NCBI GenBank assembly: GCA_904420095.1 | Contig: CAJFUB010000003.1 | Coordinates: forward strand, 1 to 64,000 | Reading direction: 5' to 3' | Origin: an uncultured Clostridia bacterium | Lineage (GTDB): Bacteria; Bacillota; Clostridia; UBA1212; UBA1255 | Length of the DNA: 64,000 nucleotides | In this document: positions 43,701 to 52,792 of the stretch, piece by piece | Layout: each line of letters starts with the position of its first letter | How positions within the stretch are numbered: the stretch's first letter is position 1 | Program-made: the position numbers and the translations under genes | Notes under the pieces: generated by a model | Told to the model about the DNA's origin: nothing | The model's input: the letters and a program-made list of their open reading frames with translations, nothing else | Databases searched by the model: none

Positions 43701-43729
43701 TTGGCACGAAAAAATTTTGCCTATATAAT
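43701..43729 (+). promoter_or_regulatory. Promoter of the SPFH/zinc-ribbon/TPM operon
   Basis: TTGGCA (43701-43706), 17 bases, TATAAT (43724-43729), 61 bases before the ATG at 43790. Confidence 0.78.
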
Positions 43730-43789
43730 AAAGAGTGTGCGTATTGTAAATACGCCCCGATTCTTTGAATGTGAAAGGAGAGCTCTGCT

Positions 43790-45094
43790 ATGGGACTGAT
43801 CAAAGCCGGAATTGGAGCGCTGGGAGGCACGCTTGCCGATCAATGGAAGGAATTTTTCTATTGTGATTCGCTGGATTCCGATATTTTAATGATAAAGGGG
43901 CAGAAGCGTACCTCAGGACGTTCTTCGAATACGAAGGGTGAGGACAATATTATTTCAAACGGCTCCGGAATCGCCGTTGCGGACGGGCAGTGCATGATGA
44001 TCGTTGAACAGGGGAAAATCGTGGAGGTCTGCGCGGAGCCGGGCGAATTCACATATGACAGTTCTACGGAGCCGAGTATTTTTACGGGACCTCTTGGGGC
44101 GAGCGTTAAAGAAACCTTTAAAACGATCGGGCGGCGATTTACTTACGGTGGAGATACCGGAAAGGATCAGCGCGTATACTATTTTAATACGAAAGAAATT
44201 CTGGACAATAAGTTTGGCACGAAAGAGCCTGTGCCGTTCCGTGTGGTTGATCGGAATATTGGACTCGACGTTGATATATCCGTTCGCCTGAACGGCGTTT
44301 TTTCCTATAAAATTGCGAATCCTCTTGTTTTCTATACGAACGTTTGCGGAAACGTTGCGGAGGAATATCGCCGGGATACGCTGGATTCCATGCTGAAGCC
44401 GGAGCTTTTGACGCATCTGGGGCCGGCGCTTGCGAAGATCTCTGCAATGGGCATCCGGTACAGCGCGCTGCCGGGACACAACATGGAGATCCGAGACGCC
44501 CTGAAGGCGGAGCTTACCGAGGAATGGTTCCATCGCCGCGGAATCGAGGTTGTGAATGTAGCAATTAATTCCGTAGCGGCGTCCGACGAGGACGAGGAAA
44601 TGATTAAGCAGCTGCAGAGAACGGCTGTCATGCGAGATCCGACGATGGCGGCGGCGACGGTCACCAGCGCGCAGAGCGACGCTATGCGTGCCGCGGCGGC
44701 GAACGAAAACGGAGCGATGATGGGCTTTATGGGACTCGGCATGGCGCAGCAGGCCGGAGGCGTCAACGCGCAGACGTTATATGCGATGGGGCAGCAGGCC
44801 CAGCAGCAGAACGCACAGCCCGCGGCCGGGAACAGCTGGCTCTGTTCCTGCGGTACGCAGAACGGCGGAAAATTCTGCGAGAACTGCGGAAAGCCCAAAC
44901 CTTCGGCGGATTGGATGTGTTCCTGCGGAACACGAAATAAGGGGAAATTCTGTTCGGAATGCGGCAAACCGAAACCGGAACAATCTGAATTTTACCGGTG
45001 CGAGACGTGCGGCTGGACCCCGCCGGATCCGGCGCAACCGCCGAAGTTTTGCCCGGAATGCGGAAATCCGTTCCGCCGGAACGATTTAAAGTAA
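43790..45094 (+). CDS. SPFH-domain protein with three C-terminal zinc ribbons (YdjI-like)
   Basis: A 434-residue protein of the 'virion core protein'/YdjI type. A short amphipathic N-terminus is followed by an SPFH (band 7-like) domain (about 25-265) beginning FFYCDSLDSDILMIKG. An Ala/Gln-rich linker leads to three Cys4 zinc ribbons: CSCGTQNGGKFCENCG, CSCGTRNKGKFCSECG and CETCG...CPECG. It is the first gene of a three-gene operon in the order YdjI, YdjG, YdjH. In Bacillus the ydjGHI products act with PspA in membrane stress; no PspA gene is seen here. AAAGGAGAG precedes the ATG. Confidence 0.85.
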   Translation: MGLIKAGIGALGGTLADQWKEFFYCDSLDSDILMIKGQKRTSGRSSNTKGEDNIISNGSGIAVADGQCMMIVEQGKIVEVCAEPGEFTYDSSTEPSIFTGPLGASVKETFKTIGRRFTYGGDTGKDQRVYYFNTKEILDNKFGTKEPVPFRVVDRNIGLDVDISVRLNGVFSYKIANPLVFYTNVCGNVAEEYRRDTLDSMLKPELLTHLGPALAKISAMGIRYSALPGHNMEIRDALKAELTEEWFHRRGIEVVNVAINSVAASDEDEEMIKQLQRTAVMRDPTMAAATVTSAQSDAMRAAAANENGAMMGFMGLGMAQQAGGVNAQTLYAMGQQAQQQNAQPAAGNSWLCSCGTQNGGKFCENCGKPKPSADWMCSCGTRNKGKFCSECGKPKPEQSEFYRCETCGWTPPDPAQPPKFCPECGNPFRRNDLK

Positions 45095-45115
45095 AGGAAT
45101 CGGAGGTTTTCCGGA

Positions 45116-46195
45116 ATGTCTGAAACGATGCGGTACAAATGCCCTTGCTGCGATGGCGAGATCATATTCGACAGCACGACGCAGAAAATGAAATGCCCGT
45201 ATTGTGAAAATACGTTTGATGCGGAAACCTTGCGCGAATATGACGAGGAGACCGGCAGCGTCCCCGAAGAGAAAACGGAGTGGGAGCAATCCGGCGGCGC
45301 CGAGTGGAGCGAAGCGGAGCAAAGCGACGTCGTGTCTTATACGTGCGCATCATGCGGGGGCGAGATCATAGGAGATCGAAGCACCGCGGCGACAAGCTGT
45401 CCATACTGCGGAAATCCCGTCATTATGAAGGGCCAGTTTGCCGGCGCGCTGCGGCCGGATTGGGTGATCCCCTTCAAGCTGGATAAAAATGCTGCGAAAG
45501 CGGCGCTCGGGCGTCATCTTCAGGGAAAGCGCCTGCTGCCGAAGCTCTTCAAGGACAAAAACAGGATTGAGGAGATCAAAGGAATTTACGTTCCATTCTG
45601 GCTGTTTGACTGTAATACGGACGCAAGCGTCCGATACCGTGCCACCAGAACGCGTTTTTGGAGCGACCGGAATTATAATTATGTGGAAACGTCGCATTTC
45701 CTGCTCGTGCGGGAGGGAAGCGTCTCCTTCTCCTGCGTTCCTGTAGACGGCTCCAGTAAAATGCCGGACGCATTGATGGAGGCGATCGAGCCGTATGATT
45801 ATAAGGAAGCAGTCGATTTTCAGACGGCCTATCTCTCTGGTTTTTTTGCGGAGCGCTATGACGTCGCCTCAGAAGGCGCTGCGGAACGCGTCAACGAAAG
45901 AATCCGCCGGAGCACAGAGGAACTGTTCCGCGACACGGCGAACGGCTATGAAACGTGTGTCACGCAAAACTCGAGTGTCTGCTTTTCAAATGGGAGGATT
46001 CGTTACGCGCTGCTGCCCGTATGGCTTCTGAATACAAAATATAACGGGAAAATATATACTTTTGCAATGAACGGGCAAACCGGTAAGCTGATTGGAGATC
46101 TCCCGATGGATAAAGGCGCGTTCTGGAGATGGTTCACAGGAATTACCGCCGGAGTCGGAGCGGCCGTGATGCTGCTGCTGTGCCTGCTGATGTAG
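45116..46195 (+). CDS. Zinc-ribbon membrane protein (YdjG-like)
   Basis: A 359-residue protein with two zinc ribbons at the N-terminus: Cys9/12 with Cys27/30, and a second one near 79-101 (CASCGGE...CPYCGNPV). A conserved beta domain (about 110-330) containing YVPFWLFDC and PYDYKEAVDF follows, then a single C-terminal helix (about 335-357), so most of it is cytoplasmic. The layout corresponds to Bacillus YdjG. CGGAGG precedes the ATG, and the gene is 21 bases after the SPFH gene. It probably forms a membrane complex with its two neighbours. Confidence 0.82.
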   Translation: MSETMRYKCPCCDGEIIFDSTTQKMKCPYCENTFDAETLREYDEETGSVPEEKTEWEQSGGAEWSEAEQSDVVSYTCASCGGEIIGDRSTAATSCPYCGNPVIMKGQFAGALRPDWVIPFKLDKNAAKAALGRHLQGKRLLPKLFKDKNRIEEIKGIYVPFWLFDCNTDASVRYRATRTRFWSDRNYNYVETSHFLLVREGSVSFSCVPVDGSSKMPDALMEAIEPYDYKEAVDFQTAYLSGFFAERYDVASEGAAERVNERIRRSTEELFRDTANGYETCVTQNSSVCFSNGRIRYALLPVWLLNTKYNGKIYTFAMNGQTGKLIGDLPMDKGAFWRWFTGITAGVGAAVMLLLCLLM

Positions 46196-46215
46196 GAGAA
46201 GGAGGGGAAAATCCG

Positions 46216-47037
46216 ATGCTGCGCGGAAAACAGTTTTATATTTTCCTTGGTACGCTCCTTTTGCTTTCTATCTTTATTCTTCCTGTCATCGCAGCGGACG
46301 CGGGGACGCCGGATAAGGTTGTTGATGGAGCCGGACTGCTTACGGAGGAAGAAGAGGACGCGCTTCGGAGCCGGATCGCGGAAGTCGTTTCGCGCTATCA
46401 ATGCGATCTTGTTATTGTGACAGCGGATTCTACTCATGGGAAAACGCCCCGTGCGTTTGCCGACGATTATTTTGACGAAAACGGCTACGGCATCGGCGCG
46501 TCGAGAAACGGCGTGCTGCTGCTGGTTTCCATGGAAGAACGCGATTGGTACATCAGCACCAGCGGCACGGCAATCCGTGCGTTTACCGAGTACGGTCTTG
46601 ATTATATGGAGGAACGCATCCCTCCTCTGCTGACCTCCGGAGATTATATGGAAGCTTTTGAAACGTTTGTTTCGCTCTGTGAGGACTTCCTGCGGGAGAC
46701 GGAGGAGAACCGGCCGTATGATATTGACAACAAAATCCGCGAGCCCAAAACGCTTTCTGATTATCTTTTTTATCTGGTGATATCGGTTGCGGTGGGCGCG
46801 GTCATTGCATTTTTCGCAACGTCTTCTATGAAAAGAAAGCTCAAGACGGCGGTTCCGCAGCCCGCCGCGCATACGTATATCCGGGAGGACGGCGTGCAGA
46901 TTACCAAGTCAAAGGATCTGTATCTTTTCAGCAGCGTTTCAAGAACCCCAAGACCGAAAAATACGGGCGGAGGCGGCAGCAGGACGCATACGAGCGCAAG
47001 CGGCAGATCTCACGGAGGACGCGGAGGAAAGTTTTAA
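46216..47037 (+). CDS. TPM-domain membrane protein (YdjH-like)
   Basis: A 273-residue protein with a signal or anchor helix (6-27), an extracytoplasmic TPM domain (about 33-165: VVDGAGLLTEEEEDALRSRI, ASRNGVLLLVSMEERDWYIS), a transmembrane helix (about 180-203) and a basic tail ending in a Gly/Ser/Arg-rich run (HGGRGGKF). This matches YdjH and completes the SPFH/zinc-ribbon/TPM set. The ATG at 46216 follows GAAGGAGGGG; earlier in-frame starts lie inside the preceding gene. Confidence 0.85.
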   Translation: MLRGKQFYIFLGTLLLLSIFILPVIAADAGTPDKVVDGAGLLTEEEEDALRSRIAEVVSRYQCDLVIVTADSTHGKTPRAFADDYFDENGYGIGASRNGVLLLVSMEERDWYISTSGTAIRAFTEYGLDYMEERIPPLLTSGDYMEAFETFVSLCEDFLRETEENRPYDIDNKIREPKTLSDYLFYLVISVAVGAVIAFFATSSMKRKLKTAVPQPAAHTYIREDGVQITKSKDLYLFSSVSRTPRPKNTGGGGSRTHTSASGRSHGGRGGKF

Positions 47038-47075
47038 GTGCGCGGGCGGAACGCGGAGAAATTGTAAAATATGTG

Positions 47076-47104
47076 TTGACAATGCATGCTTATGTGGGTA
47101 TAAT
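47076..47104 (+). promoter_or_regulatory. Consensus promoter of the tRNA pair
   Basis: Perfect TTGACA (47076-47081), 17 bases, perfect TATAAT (47099-47104), 52 bases upstream of tRNA-Gly. Confidence 0.92.
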
Positions 47105-47156
47105 AGCACAGTCGGATTTTGGTTAACAGGTAAAATAACTTTGTCATCCGACGCAA

Positions 47157-47230
47157 GCGGGTGTAGTTCAATGGCAGAACATCAGCCTTCCAAGCTGATT
47201 GTGAGGGTTCGATTCCCTTCACCCGCTCCA
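47157..47230 (+). tRNA. tRNA-Gly (anticodon TCC)
   Basis: A full cloverleaf: acceptor GCGGGTG/CACCCGC, anticodon stem TCAGC/GCTGA with loop CTTCCAA (anticodon TCC at 47189-47191), T-arm GAGGGTTCGATTCCCTT region and an encoded CCA. It is cotranscribed with the next tRNA, 7 bases away. Confidence 0.97.
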
Positions 47231-47237
47231 TTCTTTT

Positions 47238-47314
<77 letters not shown>

Positions 47315-47316
47315 AC

Positions 47317-47359
47317 AAAAGCACAGCATTGAGGAGTTGAACTCCCGTGTTGTGCTTTT
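47317..47359 (+). terminator. Terminator of the tRNA operon
   Basis: AAAAGCACA (47317-47325) pairs with TGTGCTTTT (47351-47359), enclosing an inner GGAGT/ACTCC stem; a short T-rich tail follows. Confidence 0.7.
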
Positions 47360-47398
47360 ATTTCTAATATTATATAATGTCATTAAGGGGGTGAAAAA

Positions 47399-48169
47399 AT
47401 GTTTGAAAAATATTTTAATAGGCCATATGAAACTCACGATTTTCCGTATTTTGTACCGGAAAAAGAATTGGATTATAATGTCGACTACGCCAAACGGATA
47501 ACTGATGAAAAATGGGTGTATTACCGATGGAGAGAAGATGTAGAACGTGGCGGTTGGAAAAGAAACGAAGAAGCCGCTGAAAAAATAACGGCTCATGGCG
47601 GATTAAATCTTGAAATATGTGCTGGACCCGGTGCTGGTTTTGCACTCGCCACTTTAATGAAAAACTATAACGCTAATATCATGCTAAGTGATTTATGCCC
47701 AACTGTTGTAAAAGAATGGTATAAACTTTTTCAAAACATGGAAAATCCCCCACCAAACATAGAATATGCGGTTTTTGATGTTTGCGATATGCCTTTTGTT
47801 GATAATAGCCTGGATGTTATCTCCGGGAGAGGTGCTATTATTAATATTGAAGGAAACAGGGATAGGGCTCTTAAAGAAATTTATCGTGTACTTAAACCAG
47901 GCGGCTTGTTTGTATTTGATTATGGTTTTGTTACGGAAGAATATTATAGTCGGATGCCCAAAACAGCACGTGAAATTATAAAAGAAAGATATCCAACAGT
48001 CTTTTGGGATTCATTAAATATTTTTGACGAATTGGGATATTCGAAGATTGAAATCGTCGAAAAGAGTACATGGTCTAATAAAGATGATGAGAGTAACCTC
48101 GCAGATCTTTGTAGAGAGTTAAATACTGAACTGATATTTTCATGTTTTATCCGATATTGTACAAAATAA
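47399..48169 (+). CDS. Class I SAM-dependent methyltransferase, unknown substrate
   Basis: A 256-residue methyltransferase. The SAM-binding motif I is LEICAGPGAGFAL (about 71-83), followed by motif II acidic residues (MLSDLC), FDVCDMPFVDNSLDVIS (motif III/IV region) and VLKPGGLFVFDYG (motif V/VI). It is AT-rich, unlike the genes to its left, and sits directly behind tRNA-Arg, so it is probably an acquired gene. AAGGGGGTG precedes the ATG. It may belong with the peptide-export genes of the island or be independent; nothing in its sequence shows the target. Confidence 0.82.
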   Translation: MFEKYFNRPYETHDFPYFVPEKELDYNVDYAKRITDEKWVYYRWREDVERGGWKRNEEAAEKITAHGGLNLEICAGPGAGFALATLMKNYNANIMLSDLCPTVVKEWYKLFQNMENPPPNIEYAVFDVCDMPFVDNSLDVISGRGAIINIEGNRDRALKEIYRVLKPGGLFVFDYGFVTEEYYSRMPKTAREIIKERYPTVFWDSLNIFDELGYSKIEIVEKSTWSNKDDESNLADLCRELNTELIFSCFIRYCTK

Positions 48170-48185
48170 GCAAATATTTTTCTTC

Positions 48186-48207
48186 GAGAGTTCAAATCCC
48201 TCCGCCG
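48186..48207 (+). other. tRNA 3'-end-like sequence, candidate att remnant
   Basis: This 22-base stretch begins GAGAGTTCAAATCCCTC, which folds as a T-arm (one mismatch) with a TTCAAAT loop, and continues CGCCG like an acceptor 3' strand. The rest of a tRNA is absent. It is not identical to either tRNA at 47157-47314. Lying next to a broken integrase, it resembles an att core left by an integrative element. Confidence 0.5.
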
Positions 48208-48249
48208 AAATGCCGAAAATATCTTTTTCATGTGGTTTAGACATAGAAA

Positions 48250-48290
48250 AAAGCCTTTCGTTAAAGTAAAAACGAAAGGCTTTGTTTTTT
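48250..48290. terminator. Strong hairpin terminator by the integrase remnant
   Basis: AAAGCCTTTCGTT (48250-48262) pairs perfectly with AACGAAAGGCTTT (48271-48283), with a T-run on the plus strand and an A-run on the left flank, so it may work in both directions. Confidence 0.85.
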
Positions 48291-48343
48291 AGAGTTTGGC
48301 TGAGAAAGTGAATTTTCCCGTTATTTTTCCGTTATTTTAAAAA

Positions 48344-48760
48344 TTATCCTGTGATTTCATCGCTTTTTGTGTTCTGCTTGGTTGAGGAGTGTTGAGCGTT
48401 GCAGAGGCCTTTTATACGCGAATCTAACTTTGCCGCAGCCTGCTGTTTTTGTGAATCTATAATATGGCCATATATATTCAAAGTGGTGCTTGTCTGTGCG
48501 TGCCCAATTATACCGGTTAATAGGCGCTTTTTCTAATGCTCCCATAAGTTTTGTGAGTTGCTCTTCATTAAAAAAACGCGCTTCCTTTTTGGCTACCTTT
48601 GGCGGCTTAATGTGTGCGCTGTCTGCCGGGTTATATGGGATAAGATCATCCCGGACGGCCTGATTTAAAATGCTGTTAATCAGCTTATAATGCTTTTGTA
48701 TTGTATTGTCGGAAATGAGTTTTTCGGCTCCGGATATATTGAACAGTTTTTTACTTTGAT
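48344..48760 (-). pseudogene. Broken tyrosine recombinase (phage/ICE integrase)
   Basis: Read leftward, one frame gives the core-binding domain and hinge (NTIQKHYKLINSILNQAVRD, DDLIPYNPAD, FFNEEQLTKLMGALEKAPI). After a junction near 48511-48522 a second frame gives the C-terminus GHAQTSTTLNIYGHII, which holds the catalytic His and Tyr nucleophile region. The middle of the catalytic domain with the Arg and the HxxR is deleted, and the 5' end is missing. The gene cannot be functional. It ends at the TAA at 48344-48346. Confidence 0.85.
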
Positions 48761-48841
48761 GCCAACGATGTCATTAACATATTTTCTTATGTAAGTACTA
48801 TTTATATCTACACCCGTGTCAATAATTACGATTTTATTCAT
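48680..48841 (-). pseudogene. Truncated subtilisin-family (S8) peptidase, start only
   Basis: A 53-codon frame starting with ATG at 48841-48839, overlapping the ABC exporter stop as ATGA, so it was translationally coupled. Its first 30 residues read MNKIVIIDTGVDINSTY and onward. The IIDTGVD motif is the catalytic-Asp motif (Asp8) of subtilases. After about residue 30 the DNA is that of the integrase remnant in another frame, so the rest of the peptidase (His and Ser motifs) was lost by deletion. Subtilases coupled to exporters commonly trim leader peptides. Confidence 0.7.
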
Positions 48842-50622
48842 ATTTGTTTATCCTCATGCTGATAATATGCTATTTGCATATTATACATTTTTGCGTATAA
48901 TCCGTTGGCTGCCATCAACTCATTATGTGTTCCGCTTTCAATAAGTTTACCGTTATCCAATACTATAATTTTTGTGCAAAATCGAGTTGTGCTGAAACGA
49001 TGTGATACAAATAAGGTTAGTTTATCCTTTCTCACTTCGTATGTAAGATGGTTCATATTTCTTTCTGCAAGCGGATCTAAAGAAGCGGTAGGTTCATCCA
49101 TCGTGAGAACACATGACGATTCTTTACATAATGCCCTTGCTATTATGAATCTTTGTTCTTCTCCTCCGGAAAATAGTATTCCATCAGATGAAAACTCATG
49201 TGTATAAGGCGTTTCGAGTTTATTCGGTAAATTATTGATTTTATTCAGCATTCCGATTTGCTCCAAAAACATTTCAGTATTTGTACCGACGTGTCCAAAA
49301 AGGAGATTTTCTTTTAATGTCAATGCATACATATTATAATCTTGAAAAGCAGACGCAAAAAAACGACAATACTCAATCCAGTCATATGAATATATGCTTT
49401 TTCCATTCAACAGGATACGCCCCGAATCTATTTTATATAACCTCAAAAGTAATTTTATTATTGTACTTTTACCCGCGCCGTTTTCTCCCACAATTGCGAC
49501 AATGTCATTTCCGGAAAAACGAAAAGAAAGATTATCCACAGCGGGGGATATCTGATTGGGATATGTAAAAGAAACATTTTCGAAAATTATATCGGTTATA
49601 TGCGTTGGCATCGGATCATGACCATCCAAACTGCCGCAGACAGGCAGCGCCATATAGCGTTCAGTTGCTTCATAATATAATGCCATTGTTGATAAAGTTG
49701 TATATGAATTAAATACTTGACGTATAGCGCCTGACATCATCAGAGCGGCCGAAATATAAATTAGAAAATCATACAATTGAATGTTATCTAAGCTGAATTG
49801 CCATATAGCAAAACCGTAAATACCAATTGTCTGTAATGCATTTATAAAGGCTAAACTTGCCTGGTATTTCATTTTTGAAAAAGACCGCTTGTTTTCAAGT
49901 GCGCGAATATTTTTCTCATTATTATTATATTTTGAAATTAAAAAATCCTTTATATTATATAACCGTTCCTCCGCACCATAATCAATACTAAACATTATTT
50001 CGCTTATATAACCACGTATGTGCCGTTTTTTTGAAATTGCCTTATTGTGCAATTGTTCTACTTTTACAGCCTTCTCATCTAAAGCAAAGATAACCAGCAA
50101 TGTCAACACAACAAAAACAACAAGCATAAAATGAACGTTAATAAAAATAATTGAGGTTGTAATTATCGTTATAATACGACCAAGCAAGACAGAAAAAATC
50201 TCAAATACAACATTTTGCGTTTGATAAACACCCATCAAGGCTTCCTCCTCAAACTCAAGACATTCATTGCTTTCTGCTGTTTCCAAACTAAGTCCATGCA
50301 GCTGCGCGTCAAACCTTCCGATGCGTATATTAAACAATTTTTCCTGCTCATTATTAATTTTTCGATTCACAATATTTTGCAGTAGTGATAAAAGCGGTAT
50401 TGCGGCTGTGATAGAAACGGCAAAAATCACCGATTGTTCTATCGTATATATGCCTGATGCTATCCTAAGCATAAAGGACGGTAGGAAAACCCCTACTAAG
50501 ACTTTCCCTTCAAAAAGGATGGCATTGATAATACTCAAAGGCATTATGATTTTTGAAAGCTTATGTTGTTCAACTAAATTCTTTTTTAAGAATTTGACGT
50601 TTTTTATTATTTTATGCATCAT
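48838..50622 (-). CDS. ABC exporter half-transporter (second of pair)
   Basis: A 594-residue TM-ATPase protein. Six membrane helices span about 25-320. The ATPase domain has Walker A VGENGAGKST, signature FSGGEEQR, Walker B VLTMDEPTAS and switch VSHRFSTTR. AT-rich, as is its partner. The start at 50622 is chosen after AGGAG; an upstream in-frame start overlaps nothing useful. It lies 51 bases behind the other exporter gene and overlaps the truncated subtilase by 4 bases. The pair very probably forms a heterodimeric peptide exporter of the kind seen in bacteriocin and RiPP loci. The substrate is not certain. Confidence 0.86.
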   Translation of the reverse strand: MMHKIIKNVKFLKKNLVEQHKLSKIIMPLSIINAILFEGKVLVGVFLPSFMLRIASGIYTIEQSVIFAVSITAAIPLLSLLQNIVNRKINNEQEKLFNIRIGRFDAQLHGLSLETAESNECLEFEEEALMGVYQTQNVVFEIFSVLLGRIITIITTSIIFINVHFMLVVFVVLTLLVIFALDEKAVKVEQLHNKAISKKRHIRGYISEIMFSIDYGAEERLYNIKDFLISKYNNNEKNIRALENKRSFSKMKYQASLAFINALQTIGIYGFAIWQFSLDNIQLYDFLIYISAALMMSGAIRQVFNSYTTLSTMALYYEATERYMALPVCGSLDGHDPMPTHITDIIFENVSFTYPNQISPAVDNLSFRFSGNDIVAIVGENGAGKSTIIKLLLRLYKIDSGRILLNGKSIYSYDWIEYCRFFASAFQDYNMYALTLKENLLFGHVGTNTEMFLEQIGMLNKINNLPNKLETPYTHEFSSDGILFSGGEEQRFIIARALCKESSCVLTMDEPTASLDPLAERNMNHLTYEVRKDKLTLFVSHRFSTTRFCTKIIVLDNGKLIESGTHNELMAANGLYAKMYNMQIAYYQHEDKQI

Positions 50623-50673
50623 ATCTACGTTTTCTCCTATTGTCAAGCCTTGCAAAGCAGCGCAAATCTGATT

Positions 50674-52464
50674 TTATTCCGAAATCTTCAGGCCAAATAA
50701 TTCGATCTGACTGTTGTATAGATTTGTATATATCCCATTGTGTTTTATCAAGTCACGGTGACTACCGTCTTCAATTAATCTTCCGTTGTCAAATACTAAA
50801 ATTCGGTCGGATAACGAGCAGCTTGCAAGCCTATGTGAAATAAACAGAACCGTTTTAGAATGAGATATTGAGCCGAATCGATTGTATATTTCAAATTCAC
50901 TTTGCGGCGATAATGACGATGTGGGCTCATCTAATATCATTACCTGTGCGTCAGCGCATAAGCATCTTGCAAATGCAAGCTTCTGCGTTTCGCCACCCGA
51001 AAGCTCAACGCCCTCATCCGAAAACGTTTGCGTAATATATGTTTCTAACCCGTTAGACAGAGCGTTAATGGTTTTTGTCAGTCCTAAATCCTCTATAACC
51101 TGTTGAATCGTTTGGAGTCTATCGTGCGTTATTTTTTCATCAGTGGGAAACACAAGATTATCTATTATTCTAAAATCAAATATATGATAGTTTTGCATCA
51201 CGGGCGCAAACAGAGAAATATAATCAGTGTAGTCTATGGTCTCAATGTTTACTCCATTGTACGTTATTATACCTTTCGATGGCTTATATAGTCCCATCAG
51301 CAACGATATAAAGGTTGTCTTTCCCGCGCCGTTTTGTCCGACAATGGATATCTTTTCTCCTAAACGTATTTTTAAGGTCAAATTCTTCAGCGCATATTCA
51401 GTTTGTCCGGGATATGCAAACGACACATCAATAAATTCAAACACACCTTCTCCTTGCGGTAAAGAATTAACTCCTTTGTTGGCAGAGGGCAATGTTAAGA
51501 AGGCGTAAAAAGCATTCAAATAAGTTAGCTGCTCATTGATTGAAATACATTGCGAAAGAATGTTGTCCACTGAACCTGCAACTTGCTGAAGCGCCGAAAT
51601 ATTCAAAGAAAAGTGTCCAAGAGTGATTTTAGACTTTAACACTTGAAAAATATTATATATGTATATTGTGGCATCCTGAGGAATACCAATAACGTAAGCC
51701 CACCATGTTTTTCTTGTTATGTAATGATTGTATCTTTGCGTGATATGATATACCTCGTCGATATTTTCGCCGAGCTTGCGAAGAATAAAATCGCTGAGTG
51801 AAAAGGCTCTTATTTCCTTTGCATAATTTCGCCAAGTAAGCCCATCGCGAAAATACTCTAATTTTCGCATTGCTATTGCCTTTTCAGATTCCGCAGTATA
51901 GTTTTTACGCGCAACCTTCATTTGGCTGATACCACGTAATAGAGAAAATGCCGTTATTAAGACATAAACATACAAAGGCAAGTTGCGTAATATAACAATC
52001 GCACTGAAAAACACGGCAATGGAGTTTATAATTGAAAAAATGCTTGACATGATTCCTTTAACGCTGCCCTTTTCACGACAGGCTTTTGAAAGCTCATACT
52101 CATTTCTTACATTTGGTTCAACTAACTGCTCGTAACGCAGTGTCATCAATTTTTCATATTGTATAATATCTATCTGATTATCATACTCGCTTTCAGCGAC
52201 TTCAATTCTGTACTGAACTATTGTGCTTATAATAGAAATAACCATTTGAAGCCCTACAAAGCCAAGAACGACCATCGCAGCCGCAAAATAAGAAGCACTC
52301 TGCAAATTTGTAATCAGCATACTCGGGAAAAAAATAAAAATATAAGCATTTGCAAGCTGAATTATTGTGCGTGCAGAATAAAGTAAAAATAGTATTTTCT
52401 TGTATTTGACCATCATTTTTGCGGCGTATATTAAGCTTTTAATTTTTCCACAACTGTGCTTCAC
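50674..52464 (-). CDS. ABC exporter half-transporter (first of pair)
   Basis: A 596-residue TM-ATPase protein with six helices (about 20-320) and a complete ATPase domain: Walker A VGQNGAGKTT, signature LSGGETQK, Walker B VMILDEPTSS, switch FISHRLAS. The start is GTG at 52464, with ATAGGAG upstream. It is the first gene of the leftward unit exporter-exporter-subtilase. Both nucleotide sites keep the Walker B Glu. No peptidase C39 domain is fused, so leader removal would have fallen to the lost subtilase (inference). Confidence 0.86.
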   Translation of the reverse strand: MKHSCGKIKSLIYAAKMMVKYKKILFLLYSARTIIQLANAYIFIFFPSMLITNLQSASYFAAAMVVLGFVGLQMVISIISTIVQYRIEVAESEYDNQIDIIQYEKLMTLRYEQLVEPNVRNEYELSKACREKGSVKGIMSSIFSIINSIAVFFSAIVILRNLPLYVYVLITAFSLLRGISQMKVARKNYTAESEKAIAMRKLEYFRDGLTWRNYAKEIRAFSLSDFILRKLGENIDEVYHITQRYNHYITRKTWWAYVIGIPQDATIYIYNIFQVLKSKITLGHFSLNISALQQVAGSVDNILSQCISINEQLTYLNAFYAFLTLPSANKGVNSLPQGEGVFEFIDVSFAYPGQTEYALKNLTLKIRLGEKISIVGQNGAGKTTFISLLMGLYKPSKGIITYNGVNIETIDYTDYISLFAPVMQNYHIFDFRIIDNLVFPTDEKITHDRLQTIQQVIEDLGLTKTINALSNGLETYITQTFSDEGVELSGGETQKLAFARCLCADAQVMILDEPTSSLSPQSEFEIYNRFGSISHSKTVLFISHRLASCSLSDRILVFDNGRLIEDGSHRDLIKHNGIYTNLYNSQIELFGLKISE

Positions 52465-52572
52465 GATTTCTTCTCCTATGATTTTGTGATTGGGTTAAGT
52501 TTTCTTTCGATTAATCACCAACAGCTATAATCAAAACCAAAAGCCAAGCGGTGGTTTTGATTTATAAACATG

Positions 52573-52597
52573 ATGCGCAGATTTTGAATCTGCGCAT
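52573..52597. other. Perfect 11-bp hairpin upstream of the exporter operon
   Basis: ATGCGCAGATT (52573-52583) pairs with AATCTGCGCAT (52587-52597) around TTG. It lies between the Cys-rich stretch and the exporter genes. No T-run follows on either strand, so it is more likely an attenuating or mRNA-processing structure than a terminator. Confidence 0.55.
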
Positions 52598-52711
52598 ACA
52601 TAATCCCAGTACTGAACAGAGCAATCAAAAATGTATAGTATTCTTATTAAATAATTCGCCTTTTAATACAGCTAAATTGATTGCTGATATATGCTTAGCG
52701 AATTTAGTTTT

Positions 52712-52792
52712 TCATTTACATGAATTACACGCTTTCGCAGCACAAGCCTTTGGCAAATTGCAACCGCTGCTAACATTAATTAATATTCTCTT
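52712..52792 (-). other. Open stretch that reads as a Cys-rich peptide, no start codon
   Basis: Between two in-frame TGA codons the minus strand reads 26 residues ending GCNLPKACAAKACNSCK, with Cys at 11, 17, 22 and 25. There is no ATG, GTG or TTG in frame; an ATG sits one base out of register directly upstream. Its position, upstream of a two-gene exporter and coupled subtilase, is where a RiPP precursor would lie. It is either a frameshifted precursor or chance; AT-rich DNA gives such frames by accident. Confidence 0.3.

Noticed and set aside
47315-47400. Attachment-site duplication of the tRNA-Arg 3' end
   Set aside because: The tRNA-like fragment at 48186-48207 differs from both intact tRNAs at several positions, so it cannot be their direct repeat.
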